Source: Azorinus chamasolen (lineage: Eukaryota > Mollusca > Bivalvia > Cardiida > Solecurtidae). From it: 64,000 nt of DNA. Below, piece after piece: positions 51,884 to 62,658 of this stretch (position 1 is its first letter; each line of letters opens with the position of its first letter). The position numbers were made by a program, and so were the translations under genes. The notes under the pieces were generated by a model. The model searched no databases. It saw only the letters and a program-made list of their open reading frames with translations, and had not been told where the DNA came from. The stretch is taken from the NCBI GenBank assembly GCA_963576725.1, contig OY755247.1, positions 10,874,534 through 10,938,533 of the forward strand, in the 5' to 3' direction.

Positions 51884-52004
51884 TAAATGCAATTTTAGTC
51901 AAAATTTCTTTAGTCTGTTTATGACATATCTTATCCGTTATGGATATTCACACCTGGTGAACAATATAGAAATAAAGACGCCTTGAGAGACAGTTGTATT
52001 ATGT

Positions 52005-52110
52005 CAACCCTTATCTTGACGATCATGACCTGCTTTGAGTTTGTACAGAGGCTTGGATCTAGATCAGGATCCAAGCTGTTTGACACTCGGTGAATAGGTT
52101 TTCAACAGTT
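52005..52110 (-). mobile_element. Family E collapsed copy
   Basis: The hairpin is reduced to gcttggatctagatcaggat followed by ccaagctgtttgac (52048-52087). Tail traces 'actcggtgaatag' follow. Confidence 0.55.
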
Positions 52111-52187
52111 AAAACACATCAAAAAGTAAACAAAAAATACCCAGACCAAGGTTTAATCGGACCTTCTTCACGCCAGAATAAGGATTA

Positions 52188-52387
52188 CAGGGTTACATTA
52201 TAAAGGTGCGTACCCAAAAACTAAAATCGTAATTTCACCAACAAACCCCCTACTGCGACTACTCTTTAGAATCGTCTCGAAGAGACGATTCTAAACTTAA
52301 AAAGTGGTCACAGTATAGGGTTTGGTGGAGAAAAAAATGAGCTATTCCTGAAAATGTTAAAATTTACGCATTTCATCTGGAACTCTG
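52188..52387 (+). mobile_element. J3: family J foldback
   Basis: CAGGG...CTCTG ends flanked by ggatta and ggattt, a near match to a 6-bp duplication. The hairpin at 52251-52318 includes 'gaatcgtctcgaagagacga'. Confidence 0.7.
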
Positions 52388-52764
52388 GGATTTATAAAAC
52401 TGTCAGATCAGCGCAATAAATATTCTATCTAAATGAAACATGGTTCACATTTCTATAGTTATTATGTTCAATCATACGTTTTGCACAATAAATAGTAGGT
52501 TTTGGATATATCTGTGTTCGTAGATAACAAGAACAGCCGGTGTCTAATTGCACGATGACTGACAAGGGTGAATTCTACGTGCTATCCTGTATAAATTCTA
52601 TCTCGTCTAATCTAAAATCTGTCAAAGTGTCTGTTTCAGAGACTTGCAATATTACGTTTATTTAAATGCGCTAACTTCGGATCGGATTTAATATCTTATC
52701 AGTATAGAAAAAAAATGTTTGCTATTGCAGCGATAAATTTCATAAGGCGCTTTAAACCTTTTAC
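52388..52764. other. Unassigned DNA
   Basis: No feature is recognised. Confidence 0.35.
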
Positions 52765-52932
52765 TGCATATCCTCCATAAACCGGAATTCTAGTACAGAA
52801 TAGTTTAGATACTTTTAGGCAGGTGGCTGCTGAATGCAGGGTGAAAGTCAGGCATAAAGCTCCTACAGGAGCTTTCTGCCTGACTTTCACTCTGCATTAA
52901 GCTGCCAGTTTCAGTTAAGAGGGTTTTTACTG
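52765..52932. mobile_element. H6: family H TA MITE
   Basis: The right end 'aagagggtttttactg' precedes TA; the left end has decayed. The hairpin at 52819-52908 has the arm 'ggcaggtggctgctgaatgc' and the apex agctcctacaggagct. Confidence 0.75.
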
Positions 52933-53024
52933 TACTCCATGACCGTTCACTTGAGAAAGGAGGACGTCACTGATGTTAATTAGATTAATAATTATAAGGT
53001 CACGTGGGCACAGGAATTTCCCGA

Positions 53025-53831
53025 TTCTCAGACGTGCTAGATTAATAGAATCAAGCATGGGTTTTGTTAAAGACGGTAACCCCGGCTTTAAACAAAACCC
53101 ATGCTTCATTCTTTTTCTCGCTGAAATACGCTATAAAACCAAGTAAATTAAGGGATTTTGTGAAGTACTACTTTACATTGCGTAATACGACTTCCATATC
53201 TAATAGCAACAAACTGCAGCATAAAAGCGTGGCACCAAATGACGTCATGTGTTATGACAACCACAAACGTTTACGTTTTGGCTTAAATATAATGACTCCA
53301 AAACAACATCTTCGGTTAATTAAATATGATTTTAAAATGTTTATATGATACATCGAATTTCATATTCGTGCTAATTACTTATATTAATTTTAATTTATAA
53401 GGTTGTTGGCTATAGAAATGTTGGTATAATTTTGTAAGAGTTACTTCCCTTTTATTAATTTCGCCTAATTGCGCGTATGAATACACTAGACAAGGGGTGT
53501 TCCAGATAAGGATTTCTGGTACGGCTATTTTTGTGTCACCTGCCGAAACGCAGTGTGTCACTTAGGGACCACTTTTCCGTCGGCTGTCTGTCTGTCCGTC
53601 TGTCTGTCTGTCAGTCCATCACACTTTCTTTTTTTGGCTGTCATTTCTAAACTAATCATTATAGAGCTTTCAAATTTCACACACGGAACAAGCATGATGA
53701 GAGGAAGTGTCATGCACAAGGGCCACAACATCAGTATTGTTTTTAGTTATTCCCCTTTTTCATGTTAGCAATAAGTTTCTGTGTCAGCTGCGAGCTTGTT
53801 AGTAACTCAGCTTATCTAGCACGTATGAGAA
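53025..53831. mobile_element. L2: family L element, internally deleted, carrying M2
   Basis: Terminal inverted repeats of about 20 bp: ttctcagacgtgctagatta at 53025-53044 and ttatctagcacgtatgagaa at 53812-53831. The body aligns with L1 at both sides ('gtgaagtactactttacatt', 'gttggtataatt') but lacks ~500 bp between 53230 and 53245. Confidence 0.75.
53531..53799 (+). mobile_element. M2: pearl-like element inside L2
   Basis: 'tgtgtcacctgccgaaacgc' to 'tgtgtcagctgcgagcttg' lies between two stretches that are adjacent in L1 (ggctattttt and agtaac). It has a GTCT/GTCC microsatellite at 53583-53615. It is the reverse of M1. Confidence 0.7.
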
Positions 53832-53834
53832 GCG

Positions 53835-54046
53835 AGAAAAGCTGAGATAACATATGTTCGAGTCATCCGATTTCTAATCTGAAAGATTTATCAAGACCAC
53901 AGCTAAATACAGGTCTGAAGTAATGCTGAAAGCTCCTGTAGATATCTGTAGCGATACATTTTAGAGCAATTTTGCAGTGCCAGTTTTTGAAGGACTGGAC
54001 TTTTTGTTCGAGTTATACTGAAGTTCGAGATATCGAAGTTCAACTG
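53835..54046. mobile_element. Family N MITE, left end truncated by L2
   Basis: Starts within 'gagataacatatgttcgagt' and ends 'atatcgaagttcaactg' before TA. It has the half apex agctcctgtag. Confidence 0.65.
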
Positions 54047-54180
54047 TATTTTAGCAAGTCGTGTCATTTAAACTTGTATAGTTTATTGTCAACAAGTAAT
54101 GTTACTGTTATATGTGGCTGTGCGGTGTTTATTTTGTATGCCTTCGAAGAAAGGAAACATTTTCATGAATGTTGTTACTT

Positions 54181-54355
54181 ATAACCCATTCCCTAATAAG
54201 CTTAAGACTCGACATCTTTGAATAAATCTACCGAAAAAGAACATTTACTACAGAAAAGGAAATTGTTTAGAATTGAGTAGTTTTGAAACCATTATAATAG
54301 ATAGAGCATTTGCTCCTATGAAGCAAATACTCTATTTATCACAATGGTTTCAAAA
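54181..54355 (-). mobile_element. D8: family D MITE, right end missing
   Basis: ATAA then 'cccattccctaataagctta'. The hairpin at 54284-54353 has the apex tgctcctatgaagca. Confidence 0.65.
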
Positions 54356-55501
54356 CAATACTTTTAAATACAATACTTTAAAAGGGTAAAACCACCTTTT
54401 GAATTTAGAACTGCAGTGCTTGACGTTTGCGACGTGGCAAGTCCTCTGTTCAAATCGTGCGCGAAGAACTAGAACTCCTAACATGTTTTGCAACGTATTC
54501 TGTCGACATGCCGGCAAGAAGCATGCCAATCGCTCGTTTGCGTAAATATTTGGTCATACCAGAAAGTTTAACGTAAAATATATTATTTTGTTAACACATT
54601 TTGAAGTGTTTTCCTTCGGTTGATCGTTTTCAGTAAGACAAGTAAATAGCATCGACCGAATACCGCACGGGACAGGTACCATGCACACACGTGCAAATCG
54701 AGTTTCACGTTGTCGACGGTAAAATAGTGCACCATTTTCGCTAGGTCAAGGCTAATATTACATTTTACAATTTCCTTAACACAATGAACACTGTGTGTAC
54801 ACATTGGAAGTTTTTTTGCTCTGTATGTACTATTATGCTCTGTTGGTTGGTTGGTTGGTTAGTTGGTTGGTTTGTCTGTTTGACTCCAACTTTAACGTTG
54901 GTGATAATTTTGTCGCCATTGCACATACATACTTCAAAGTTGACATGCAGGTGCAACCTATAGATGCAAACATTTTAGGGATAACTTATTAAGCTCCAGG
55001 TCCTACGTCAGGGTCAAAGGTCAAGGATGCACAGTGTTTCACAATCACATCTTTTTCTATTATTATATCTAGTATGCATGTACTGTAGCGGCAAAAATTA
55101 TAAGCACATTTCCGTTGACAATTAATGCTTCAATATACATGCCATAAACAAAACATGAAGCTGAAATATCTGTAATTTAGATTTATTTGGACACTTTTGT
55201 CTCAGATTTATGTTGAAACATTCCAATTATTTATTGATGAATGTCTGTGCAGAATGCAATTCCTTATGATATAACTAAATTTCTGATCATAATTTTGGAA
55301 AGCTTCCGAAACAAAATGATATGAAAATTGGAATCTATGCAACTTGAAACGAATTTATTGCCAAACAGTATGACAATGAAAGAGTTTGTAAAAGGAAATA
55401 AGTTTGTATCGAAAAACATCTACGAAAACCAGCGGAAACACTTCCCGTATTCACGGGAATATAAATCAAATAGGTCCACCGGACGTACTCATTTTGGTGT
55501 A
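54356..55501. other. Repeat-poor DNA
   Basis: A TTGG tract lies at 54842-54872. The sequence gggtcaaaggtcaagg at 55013-55028 is a DR1-like nuclear-receptor half-site pair. No gene is supported; the 70-codon open frame at 55328 runs into an N element. Confidence 0.4.
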
Positions 55502-55735
55502 CAGTTGAACTTCGATATCTCGAACTCCAACGGATTATAAAATTAGTTCAAGATAACAGAAGTTCGAATTATAAATGACTTTACCCATGCATTAAGCTGT
55601 CACATGTGCTTCTAGATATCCGTAGTGCTACATTAAAGAGCAATTCCGTATTGTAAATTTTGGAAGGGTCGAACTTTTACCTCGAATTATCTCAATGTTC
55701 GAGTTATCCGAGTTCGAGAGATCGAAGTTCAACTG
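55502..55735. mobile_element. N5: family N TA MITE, complete (234 bp)
   Basis: cagttgaacttcgatatctc and gagagatcgaagttcaactg are inverted ends of about 20 bp with TA on both sides. The central hairpin has been reduced; only the 'atgcattaagctgtcacatg' arm remains. Confidence 0.85.
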
Positions 55736-56004
55736 TATATGTAGGTCAATTATTACATACTAAACATTCTCATTGGCATTTTTTTCATTCAATTTCATTT
55801 TCGATTAATGCGTATTAGCCATGATTGTCAACACATGATCTGTATTTATAATACTGTTCCGAAATCGATTCGGAAGTTGACGAACGAGTCCTTTGGTTTC
55901 CAACACAAAGTGAATATGCGTACAAGATCTGATTGATTTAAAGGACAAATGAGCGGAATATAACTTTAACATTGTAAAGCTAATTGCGACATGACTTCAA
56001 TTTA
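55736..56004. other. Unassigned DNA
   Basis: No feature is recognised. Confidence 0.35.
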
Positions 56005-56076
56005 CAAACAGTTTGGAACACGATGTTTATTATAATAGCACAGTCATGAACACAGAAAAGTTTGACCATGGGCTGC

Positions 56077-56269
56077 CAGAGCTGCAATTACGGGTGCGTA
56101 TCCAAATACTAAAATCGTCATTTCTCAACCAAACCCTATACTGTGACCACTCTTTAGAATCGTCTCGAAGAGACGATTCTAAAGAGTGGTCACAGTATAG
56201 GGTTTGGGGGATAAATCAAGGAATTATTCTTGAAAATATTTTAATTTACGCGTCTTTTCTGGAGCTCTG
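56077..56269 (+). mobile_element. J4: family J foldback, complete
   Basis: CAGAGCT...AGCTCTG inverted ends. The hairpin at 56130-56208 is nearly perfect, centred on gaatcgtctcgaagagacga. It lies within an A2 tail. Confidence 0.8.
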
Positions 56270-56299
56270 GATCATGACAGAAACAGATTTAAGTTCACA

Positions 56300-56390
56300 A
56301 GCTTTTGATTGGTCAGATTTGAGCCAAAGGCTTGAGAACGAACTCAGAGTCAACTAAAAGTTTTATAAGCATGGGACCAGATCTATAGTA
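56300..56390. repeat. Family O fragment
   Basis: 'caagcttttgattggtcaga' to 'ttttataagcatgggacc' repeats the right half of the foldback at 2811-2975. Confidence 0.6.
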
Positions 56391-56466
56391 AGCCACAAGC
56401 AAACAGAACAGAAGCTGGTCAGAAGATCCTACAGGAGCCATATGATCTTGGTTTAGTTTGTTTGTT

Positions 56467-56565
56467 TCCTTCGGACGAGACTATAAACCGAGGTCCGATG
56501 TACATGTATCAGTGCTTTACACTGGGCATCTTAAAGAACCAGAGAAACTCAGTCGATAACTAGAG
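56467..56565 (+). mobile_element. SINE core fragment (Nin-like)
   Basis: 'cttcggacgagactataaac', cgaggtccgatgtac and 'cactgggcatcttaaagaac' parallel 19889-19985. No tRNA head is attached. The following P6b may have entered its 3' part, since SINE-like 'aagtgtagggcatcgcgccc' follows P6b. Confidence 0.55.
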
Positions 56566-57660
56566 GTTTTTGTCACAAAAACGGATGTCTCCCCTCTAAT
56601 AAAAACAATATGTAAAGGGAAATCACTAAAAATGTTATGGTCTTGATGAATGATACTTCCCCTCATTATGCGTTTTCCACACTACATTTTTCAAGAAGAA
56701 AATGATAACAGCTAATAACTCCAAAAATACTGATACCAGATTTATGGCCCTTGTGCATGACACTTATTTTCATCATGCTCTTTCCAAAAATAAAATGTCA
56801 TTCCAATAGCATCAGTCGAACAGGAGTTATTGATCGGCCAAAAAATGTAACAAAGGGCAATAACTCCAAAAGTATTGAAGCCAGAATTATGGCCCTTGTT
56901 CATGACACTTTCTCTCATCATGCTCTTTCCATGTATTAAGTTTCAATACGATGGCAAGAGCCATGTAGGAGTTATCGTCCGGACAAGAAAGAATTAAACA
57001 AATGTACAAGGGGCATTAACTCTAAATTTATTGAAGCTCGAGTTAAGGATCTTATGCATGACACTTTCTCTTATCATGATCGTTCCATGTATGAAGTTTC
57101 ACTCCAATGGCATGTGTCACATAGGAGTAATCATCCGGACAAAAAAAATTGTGATTTTTTTTTTACAAAGGGCAATAACTCCAATATTAGTGAAGCAAGA
57201 GTTATGGACCTTGTGCATGACACTTCCTCTCGTTATGATCTTTCCATATATGAAGTTTCAATCCAATGGCATGCGCCATATAGAAGTTATCGTCCGGACA
57301 AAAAAGTGTGAATTTTTTTTACAAAGGGCAATAACTCCTATATTAGTGAAGCCAGAGTTATGTACCTTCTGCATGACACTTCCTCTCATTATGCTCTTTC
57401 CATATATGAAGTTTCAATCAACTGGCATCAGGCATATTGAAGTTATTGTCCTGACAAAAACTTATGATATTTTTTACAAAGGGCAATAACTCCAATATTA
57501 GTGAAGCCAGAGTTATGGACCTTGTGCATGACACTTCCTCTCATTATGCTCTTTCCATATATGAAGTTTCAATCAACTGGCATCAGGCATATTGAAGTTA
57601 TCGTCCGGACAAAAAGTGTGACGGACAGACAGACAGACGGACAGGCGGACGGACAGACGG

Positions 57661-57712
<52 letters not shown>

Positions 57713-57766
57713 CTCTCACGAAAACAATATGTCTCCCCCATATAAATATGGGGGGAGACATAATAA
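56562..57766 (+). mobile_element. P6b: pearl-like element, ~7 units
   Basis: Units of ~157 bp contain 'gggcaataactcc', 'ccttgtgcatgacacttcc' and 'atatatgaagtttcaa'. A ~95-bp GACA/GACG microsatellite (57618-57715) precedes the hairpin gtctcccccatataaatatg with its gggggagac partner. Confidence 0.8.
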
Positions 57767-58146
57767 GTGTAGGGCATCGCGCCCGGGATTCTCTGTAGCC
57801 TCTCCCCTCTCTCTGGGGCGTCCAATAAGCCCATAGTGAGCAGAAATGGACATAAATCAACACAAACAAACATTCAAATGCGTATACATGTATATGAATG
57901 ATTTAAACGGTTTTGTAGGAAGAATCAGAAGCCTTATTGATACAGGAAATCTAAATTAGTAATGAGCATACTCAGCGAAATTTATATAAATTGCAGTCTA
58001 GGTAAATTGGACGTCTATTTGCACACGATTGGTTCTTCAGACAAATCCTCTTTCATAAAGAAGTCAAAGGAAACAATATATTTGTTTGATTAGACCGGCA
58101 CGGACACTGGCAAAAAGTTAAAGAAGTAAATTTCCCGGAAAGGCAA
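57767..58146. other. Unassigned DNA
   Basis: The first ~75 bp may be a SINE remnant (see 56467-56565). The rest shows nothing recognisable. Confidence 0.35.
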
Positions 58147-58410
58147 GAAAGCCGTCCGCCGGCAACATACGAAAGAGTATTTTAATCTTTATCCCGCTGT
58201 TCGACTCGCATTTGCAAACAGTTTGGATGAAGGCGAGACGCCGAGAAAGCCGTCCGCCGGCAACATACCAAAGAGCATTTTAACCCTTACCCCGCTGTTC
58301 GACTCGCAGCTGCGGTCCATATTTTTTCAAAAGCTTGATCGAATCGGAAGTAATCAAGTTTGCACCAGATCCAAATTTAAGAAGACGTTATTTTGTTCAC
58401 AGTGGGTTAA
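58147..58410 (+). mobile_element. Family E MITE with a duplicated left end
   Basis: A ~64-bp segment ('gaaagccgtccgccggcaac' to gttcgactcgca) occurs at 58147-58210 and again at 58245-58308. Each copy contains TTAA and the E end. The first leads into half an E hairpin, the second into the E tail and TTAA at 58407-58410. Confidence 0.7.
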
Positions 58411-58641
58411 CTCTTTCCCTGTTCTATGTCTATTTCAAATTTAAATACCTACTGAATATTCATGAACAAAACAGTTATGATGAGATATGGAAGGTAAGAC
58501 ATTGTAGACATTTTAGAAAGTAATGAAACAGGTCTATCAAATTCCACTAACAAACAGAGCAGACCCTGTAAGAGCCGTCTGATCTGGGTCTGCCCTGTTT
58601 GCAAATGCGTGAAAATGCGTTAACATGAAGGGAAAAGTTAA
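58407..58641 (-). mobile_element. Family A1 TTAA MITE
   Basis: It shares TTAA 58407-58410 with the E copy and ends with TTAA at 58638-58641. The hairpin at 58550-58602 has lost part of its left arm (gcagaccctgtaagagccg). Confidence 0.8.
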
Positions 58642-59132
58642 GGATTATTATCCACATAAACAAAAATAATACAAGCTGGGGATTTACTCTGGGTGTGATT
58701 TGGATTAATGCAAGATTGGACTTACATAACACAGAATGCTTATAACTGTCTCAAATTGCAGGTCCTTAATATGTTGAAAAGGAATCCACCGGAATGAAAG
58801 TCTGACTTGATCTGTAAATCATGGTCTTCCCGCTCTCACAAGATCCCAAGCTCAATATCTGCAAACACTGCAGAAATAAGCATGTCTGGATATCGGAATT
58901 ATGACACAATGGCGAATGTTTTTATATTCTAATGGTAGTAACTCTGTTTTATAAGTCAGCAGTGCGTATTCAAATCGAAATTGATATGTAATTCATTGTT
59001 ATTCTATATGCACATAACGACCAGCTCAATCTTTGCAAGTAAGGTAAAAGCACCACGCGTTTTGTCCTTTCCACCGTCTCGTTGCCATTCTTACTTCTCT
59101 CTTCTGGATTTGGTATTAATGTCTTTATTCAC
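58642..59132. other. Unassigned DNA
   Basis: No feature is recognised. Confidence 0.35.
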
Positions 59133-59354
59133 TTAACCCATTCCCTTATATGTTATTTTTTTAGATCCAACCTTTTTTAGTTTCTATTAAATCTACCGAA
59201 AAAGAACATTTACTAGCCAACAGGAAAACTTTAGAATTGTGTTGTTTAGAATTGTGCTCATATGGAGAAAATGCTCTATTTATCACAATGGTTTTAAAAC
59301 GTGACTTCTAGAATGGCGTCAAAATGCGTCGTCAATATGAGGGAATGGTTTTAA
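59133..59354 (-). mobile_element. D9: family D TTAA MITE, apex eroded
   Basis: TTAA lies at both edges, the right one shared with an A2 fragment. The left hairpin arm is eroded; 'aaaatgctctatttatcaca' remains on the right. Confidence 0.75.
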
Positions 59355-59420
59355 CCCTTTACTCCATAAATATTAAAGTAAGAAATCATAGCATCATAAA
59401 TATAGATTAGATTATTTGTT
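59351..59420 (-). mobile_element. Family A2 end fragment
   Basis: TTAA then 'ccctttactccataaatatt' and 'agaaatcatagcatcataaa'. It fades after 59420. Confidence 0.6.
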
Positions 59421-59604
59421 ATATCAGCTCCTGTAGAAATAGCATGGCTATCCTGATTAAAAAGTTCTATAAATTGTAGAGAAAAAGTCCGAAAAACTAA
59501 ATCATTTTAACTTTATCAAAGCTCAGTGTCACTTTTCGTTCATTTGGACAGGATTATTTTTCATTGTTGTACATGTACTTCCCCAGATATATATATAATG
59601 ATTT

Positions 59605-60236
59605 GAATATCGTATTAAATAAAAAAAAGTTATGGCCATCCTCATATTTGCAGATTTTATCAAAATCAACTCAGCTTCAGATTTTGTTGCATAAAACATT
59701 TTTGTGAAGTTTCATTAATATGCTTTAAATAGTTTTCCCAGAAAACAACAGACGAACTAAAAGTTGACCAACAAACAAAGCAACGAACACCCAAAGTTCA
59801 AAGTTCAACTTTAGAATAAAATGACATTTAAAAAAAATCAATATATGTGAAAATCAATATTAAGGTTATATCATATAAAAATATTGAAGTAAATATCATT
59901 TAAAATATGCATATACTCGTATTTGCATTACTTTTTATGTGCAATGGCCAAAACTCCGATGACAGCGGAAAACAGCCGACAAACTATTTGCATATATTTG
60001 CATTACTTTTTAAGTGCAAAGTCCATAACTCCGAAACGACAAATCAAATGAACCTCCGAATCGATTCAGCTTCAGATAATGATGCATTAAACATTTGTGT
60101 GAAGTTTCATTAATATCTGTCAAATAGTTTTCCCAGAAAACAGCGGACAAACAAAATGCTGATGGACGAACCAACAGACGGACGGACAGGGCCACGCCAA
60201 TATACGACTACCTTTATTAGGTTGGCGTATAAAAAA
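59605..60236 (+). mobile_element. P1b: pearl-like element, short version of P1a
   Basis: The head ('gttatggccatcctcatatt', 'gaacacccaaagttcaa') and tail ('ccacgccaatatacgac', then the hairpin ctttattaggttggcg) match P1a. Only about two to three units lie between, against ~9 in P1a. Confidence 0.75.
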
Positions 60237-60245
60237 GTAACAGTG

Positions 60246-60658
60246 CAGTTCTTTAAGACAGGGTGGCAGCTTAACCCTTTCCATCATAAAAAACGCCTTT
60301 TCGCGCATCTGCAAACAGAGAAGACCCAGATCAGACGGCTCCCATAGGAGCCGTCTGATCAGGGCTTGCTCTGTTTGCTAATTGAATTTGATAGATTAGT
60401 TTTAGTTTCTAAAATGGATATAATGTTCCACCTTCCATATTTCATTATAACTATTTTATCCATGAATATCCAACAAGTATTGGAATTTGTAATAAACATA
60501 GAACATGGAAAGGATTAATTCACGACAAAAGTCCGACAGAAACATCCCAAAGAGTTGCTGCATAGTTTTTTTTATCCTTTATCAAGCTGTAACCTGCCTA
60601 GAAATGCCCATATTATAATTCCTAATAATTATAATTCCGGTTTAGAGGGCTTTTACTG
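60246..60658. mobile_element. Family H MITE remains around a family A insertion
   Basis: The left arm 'agacagggtggcagc' is followed by A1. It resumes 'cacgacaaaagtccgacaga' and 'tcaagctgtaacctgccta', ending 'tttagagggcttttactg' before TA. Confidence 0.65.
60271..60518 (+). mobile_element. Family A1 TTAA MITE, full length
   Basis: TTAA lies at both edges. The hairpin at 60311-60379 has CCAGATC left and GATCAGGG right and the apex gctcccataggagc. It sits at the arm TTAA of a family H element. Confidence 0.85.
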
Positions 60659-61100
60659 TAGTGGTAACTTGATGTTTTTAACTATTTCTTCTGAAGTGGG
60701 AAGATTTAGACAAACCGACGCACCGCCAGAAATAGAGCCTTTAAACATGGTGACATAGAACTATACTTAAGAGTACGTTCAGGTGCCAATGGGAATGCCT
60801 AATAGCTCTCGATAATGACAGATACAAGTTATTAAATAGTTCCACGTATATAACTTCTATTTCAGAAATGATACTATATATAGGCTGCTGCAAATTGAAA
60901 TTCATAAATGTGCTTTATTGCAATTAAAATACATTTTAGTAACCTGAAGTCATATTTGACGTCTTACAGATTATGCTATGCACTATTACGAAGGCCATGG
61001 CAATATCAATGATGCATTAGCGTCCTTGGTGTCTCACTCAGATGTAAATGTACTTTGTGACCTCCGTACAGCTAACAACAAATCATTGCAACTACAGGAG
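60659..61100. other. Unassigned DNA
   Basis: No feature is recognised. Confidence 0.35.
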
Positions 61101-61294
61101 CAGAGCTAGAGATAAAAGTGCGTACCAAAATACTAAATTCTTTATTTCTCCACCAAACCCTAAACTGTGACCACTCTTTAGAATCGTCTCTTTGAGACGA
61201 TTCTAAAGAGTGGTCGCAGTATAGGATTTGGTTTAAGAAATAAAGGAGCTATTGTTGAAAATGTTTAAATTTGTGCACCTTACTTGTTCCTCTG
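61101..61294 (+). mobile_element. J5: family J foldback
   Basis: CAGAGCTAGAG...CCTCTG ends. The hairpin at 61152-61232 centres on gaatcgtctctttgagacga. Confidence 0.75.
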
Positions 61295-61376
61295 AAGGCA
61301 CTACAAAATAAATACAAACAATGGATCTAGTGCCTTTGAAGAAACATTTCACATGCACTGTCCTCGGTGTGTATAA

Positions 61377-61460
61377 TTAACCCATTTGTGACGTAAGAAC
61401 CTTAATATAGATATAGACAAACATTGTAAATCTAGTTAAGAGAACTCTTAAAATAGTTCA
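61377..61460. mobile_element. Family B-like left-end remnant
   Basis: TTAA then 'cccatttgtgacgtaagaac' and 'gacaaacattgtaaatctag' loosely follow the B end. The hairpin is absent. Confidence 0.35.
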
Positions 61461-61577
61461 CGTCGTCAAATGAAACCTTGCAGAAACGCCTTTCAAACTG
61501 TAATACCACTCATTCAAAATTATATGGAGTGGCTAATCAAGAAATACAGGATAACTCTTTAACTGGTACCTTTCTAC

Positions 61578-61761
61578 GTAGATGCTTCCTCTATGAGCCA
61601 TGTGATCAGGATCTGATCTGTTTTCTTATGGAATTATATAGATCTGACTTTACAGTTTCTGCCATGGTCAAATAACCCCATGTTCATGTGAAATTATAAA
61701 ACAAACTCTTATATTAATGATGTCATTTTAGTACATAAATATTCATCATGAAAAGAGTTAA
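61578..61761 (+). mobile_element. Family A2 right half
   Basis: 'tgagccatgtgatcaggatc' followed by the A2 tail ('ctgactttacagtttctgcc', 'atgatgtcattttagtacat') and TTAA. Confidence 0.65.
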
Positions 61762-61787
61762 AGTGGGTTAAGACATCAGAAATAACT

Positions 61788-61984
61788 TAATCCTTTACTC
61801 CATGAATGATCATGTAAGAAAACATGAACTGTTTGCAAACAGAAATTGTAGAATTATGTGTTTAATTTCATAAATTGTAGAATTATGTGTTTCATTTCAT
61901 AAGCAAACATAACAGATCTTGATCTGGGTCTTCTCTCTTTGCAAATACATAAAAATGTGTATTTTTATGGAGTAAATGAGTTAA
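61788..61984 (-). mobile_element. Family A2 TTAA MITE with excised apex
   Basis: TTAA lies at both edges. The hairpin collapses to gcaaacataacagatcttgatctgggtc (61904 on). 'aaattgtagaattatgtgtt' is duplicated in the tail. Confidence 0.75.
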
Positions 61985-62163
61985 ACAAGATATAGCTCTT
62001 ACAATATTGATAGTGTTGCTGTCCAATGTTCACTCCATAGGTCTCGTTTTATTGAAGACCGTAAGACAAAGCTTATCTAAGTCCTAATTTTAGACAGTCA
62101 TTATTTTTACACAGCCGAAATTATCACACGTTCTAGCATAAGGAAATTTTATATATAAAGTAT

Positions 62164-62390
62164 ATAAACCCTTTCGGTGCCAATTTCTAAATGTCGTCTG
62201 CAATCCAAATTTTCTTAAATCATTCGGTACAATAAGGAAATGAGATAAATAAATGCAAATTTCAAAGAATAAAGCACGTATATATAAATAGAGAATGAGA
62301 CAAAAAGTGAAGTCCCTGATCGGCGTCTGATCTGGGACTGCACTATTTAATTGTGGTGCATTTATGCGACTTCGGCTGTGAAAGGGTCAA
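62164..62390 (-). mobile_element. C5: family C MITE with excised apex
   Basis: Edges ATAA and TCAA. 'agtccctgatcggcgtctga' joins the two arms with nearly the whole apex lost. The rest, including 'gagataaataaatgcaaat', follows C4. Confidence 0.75.
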
Positions 62391-62658
62391 GCTCTAACTT
62401 AAAAAACTATTGCAACCGGAAATAAAGGTTAGGCTGTACAATAATTTCTGCTGTATGATATTTCGTACAATGTGCTCCTGGTGAGTACAATTTGAAACAC
62501 GATCGTGGTCGTACTTATTAGAATCGCATTGCAGAGGGCTTGTACTTTGTTGCTATTTTCACAGTCGTCACAGACAAGCAAGTCTAGTGTATTCCAACAA
62601 GATAGAGTATGGATAAATACAGCACCTATTCCTGAATTTCAAAAATAATTCTTTGTTC
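62391..62658. other. Unassigned DNA
   Basis: No feature is recognised. Confidence 0.35.

Larger units (their letters stand above)
56005..56465 (-). mobile_element. Family A2 MITE, split by J4 and O2
   Basis: 'gaacacagaaaagtttgacc' belongs to the A2 tail. It resumes after J4 with 'catgacagaaacagattta' and after O2 with 'agatctatagtaagccac' and a degraded hairpin (gaagctggtcagaagatcctacaggagcc). Confidence 0.55.

Noticed and set aside
55328..55540. 70-codon frame as an exon
   Set aside because: It runs into the N5 element and lacks recognisable similarity.
57031..57873. Open frames of about 90-152 codons with internal repeats
   Set aside because: They are translations of P6b units and its GACA microsatellite; period and frame change between units.
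4126..61232. Bacterial-type intrinsic terminators or riboswitches
   Set aside because: The hairpins are MITE cores bracketed by TTAA or TA and lack T-tracts or linked genes.
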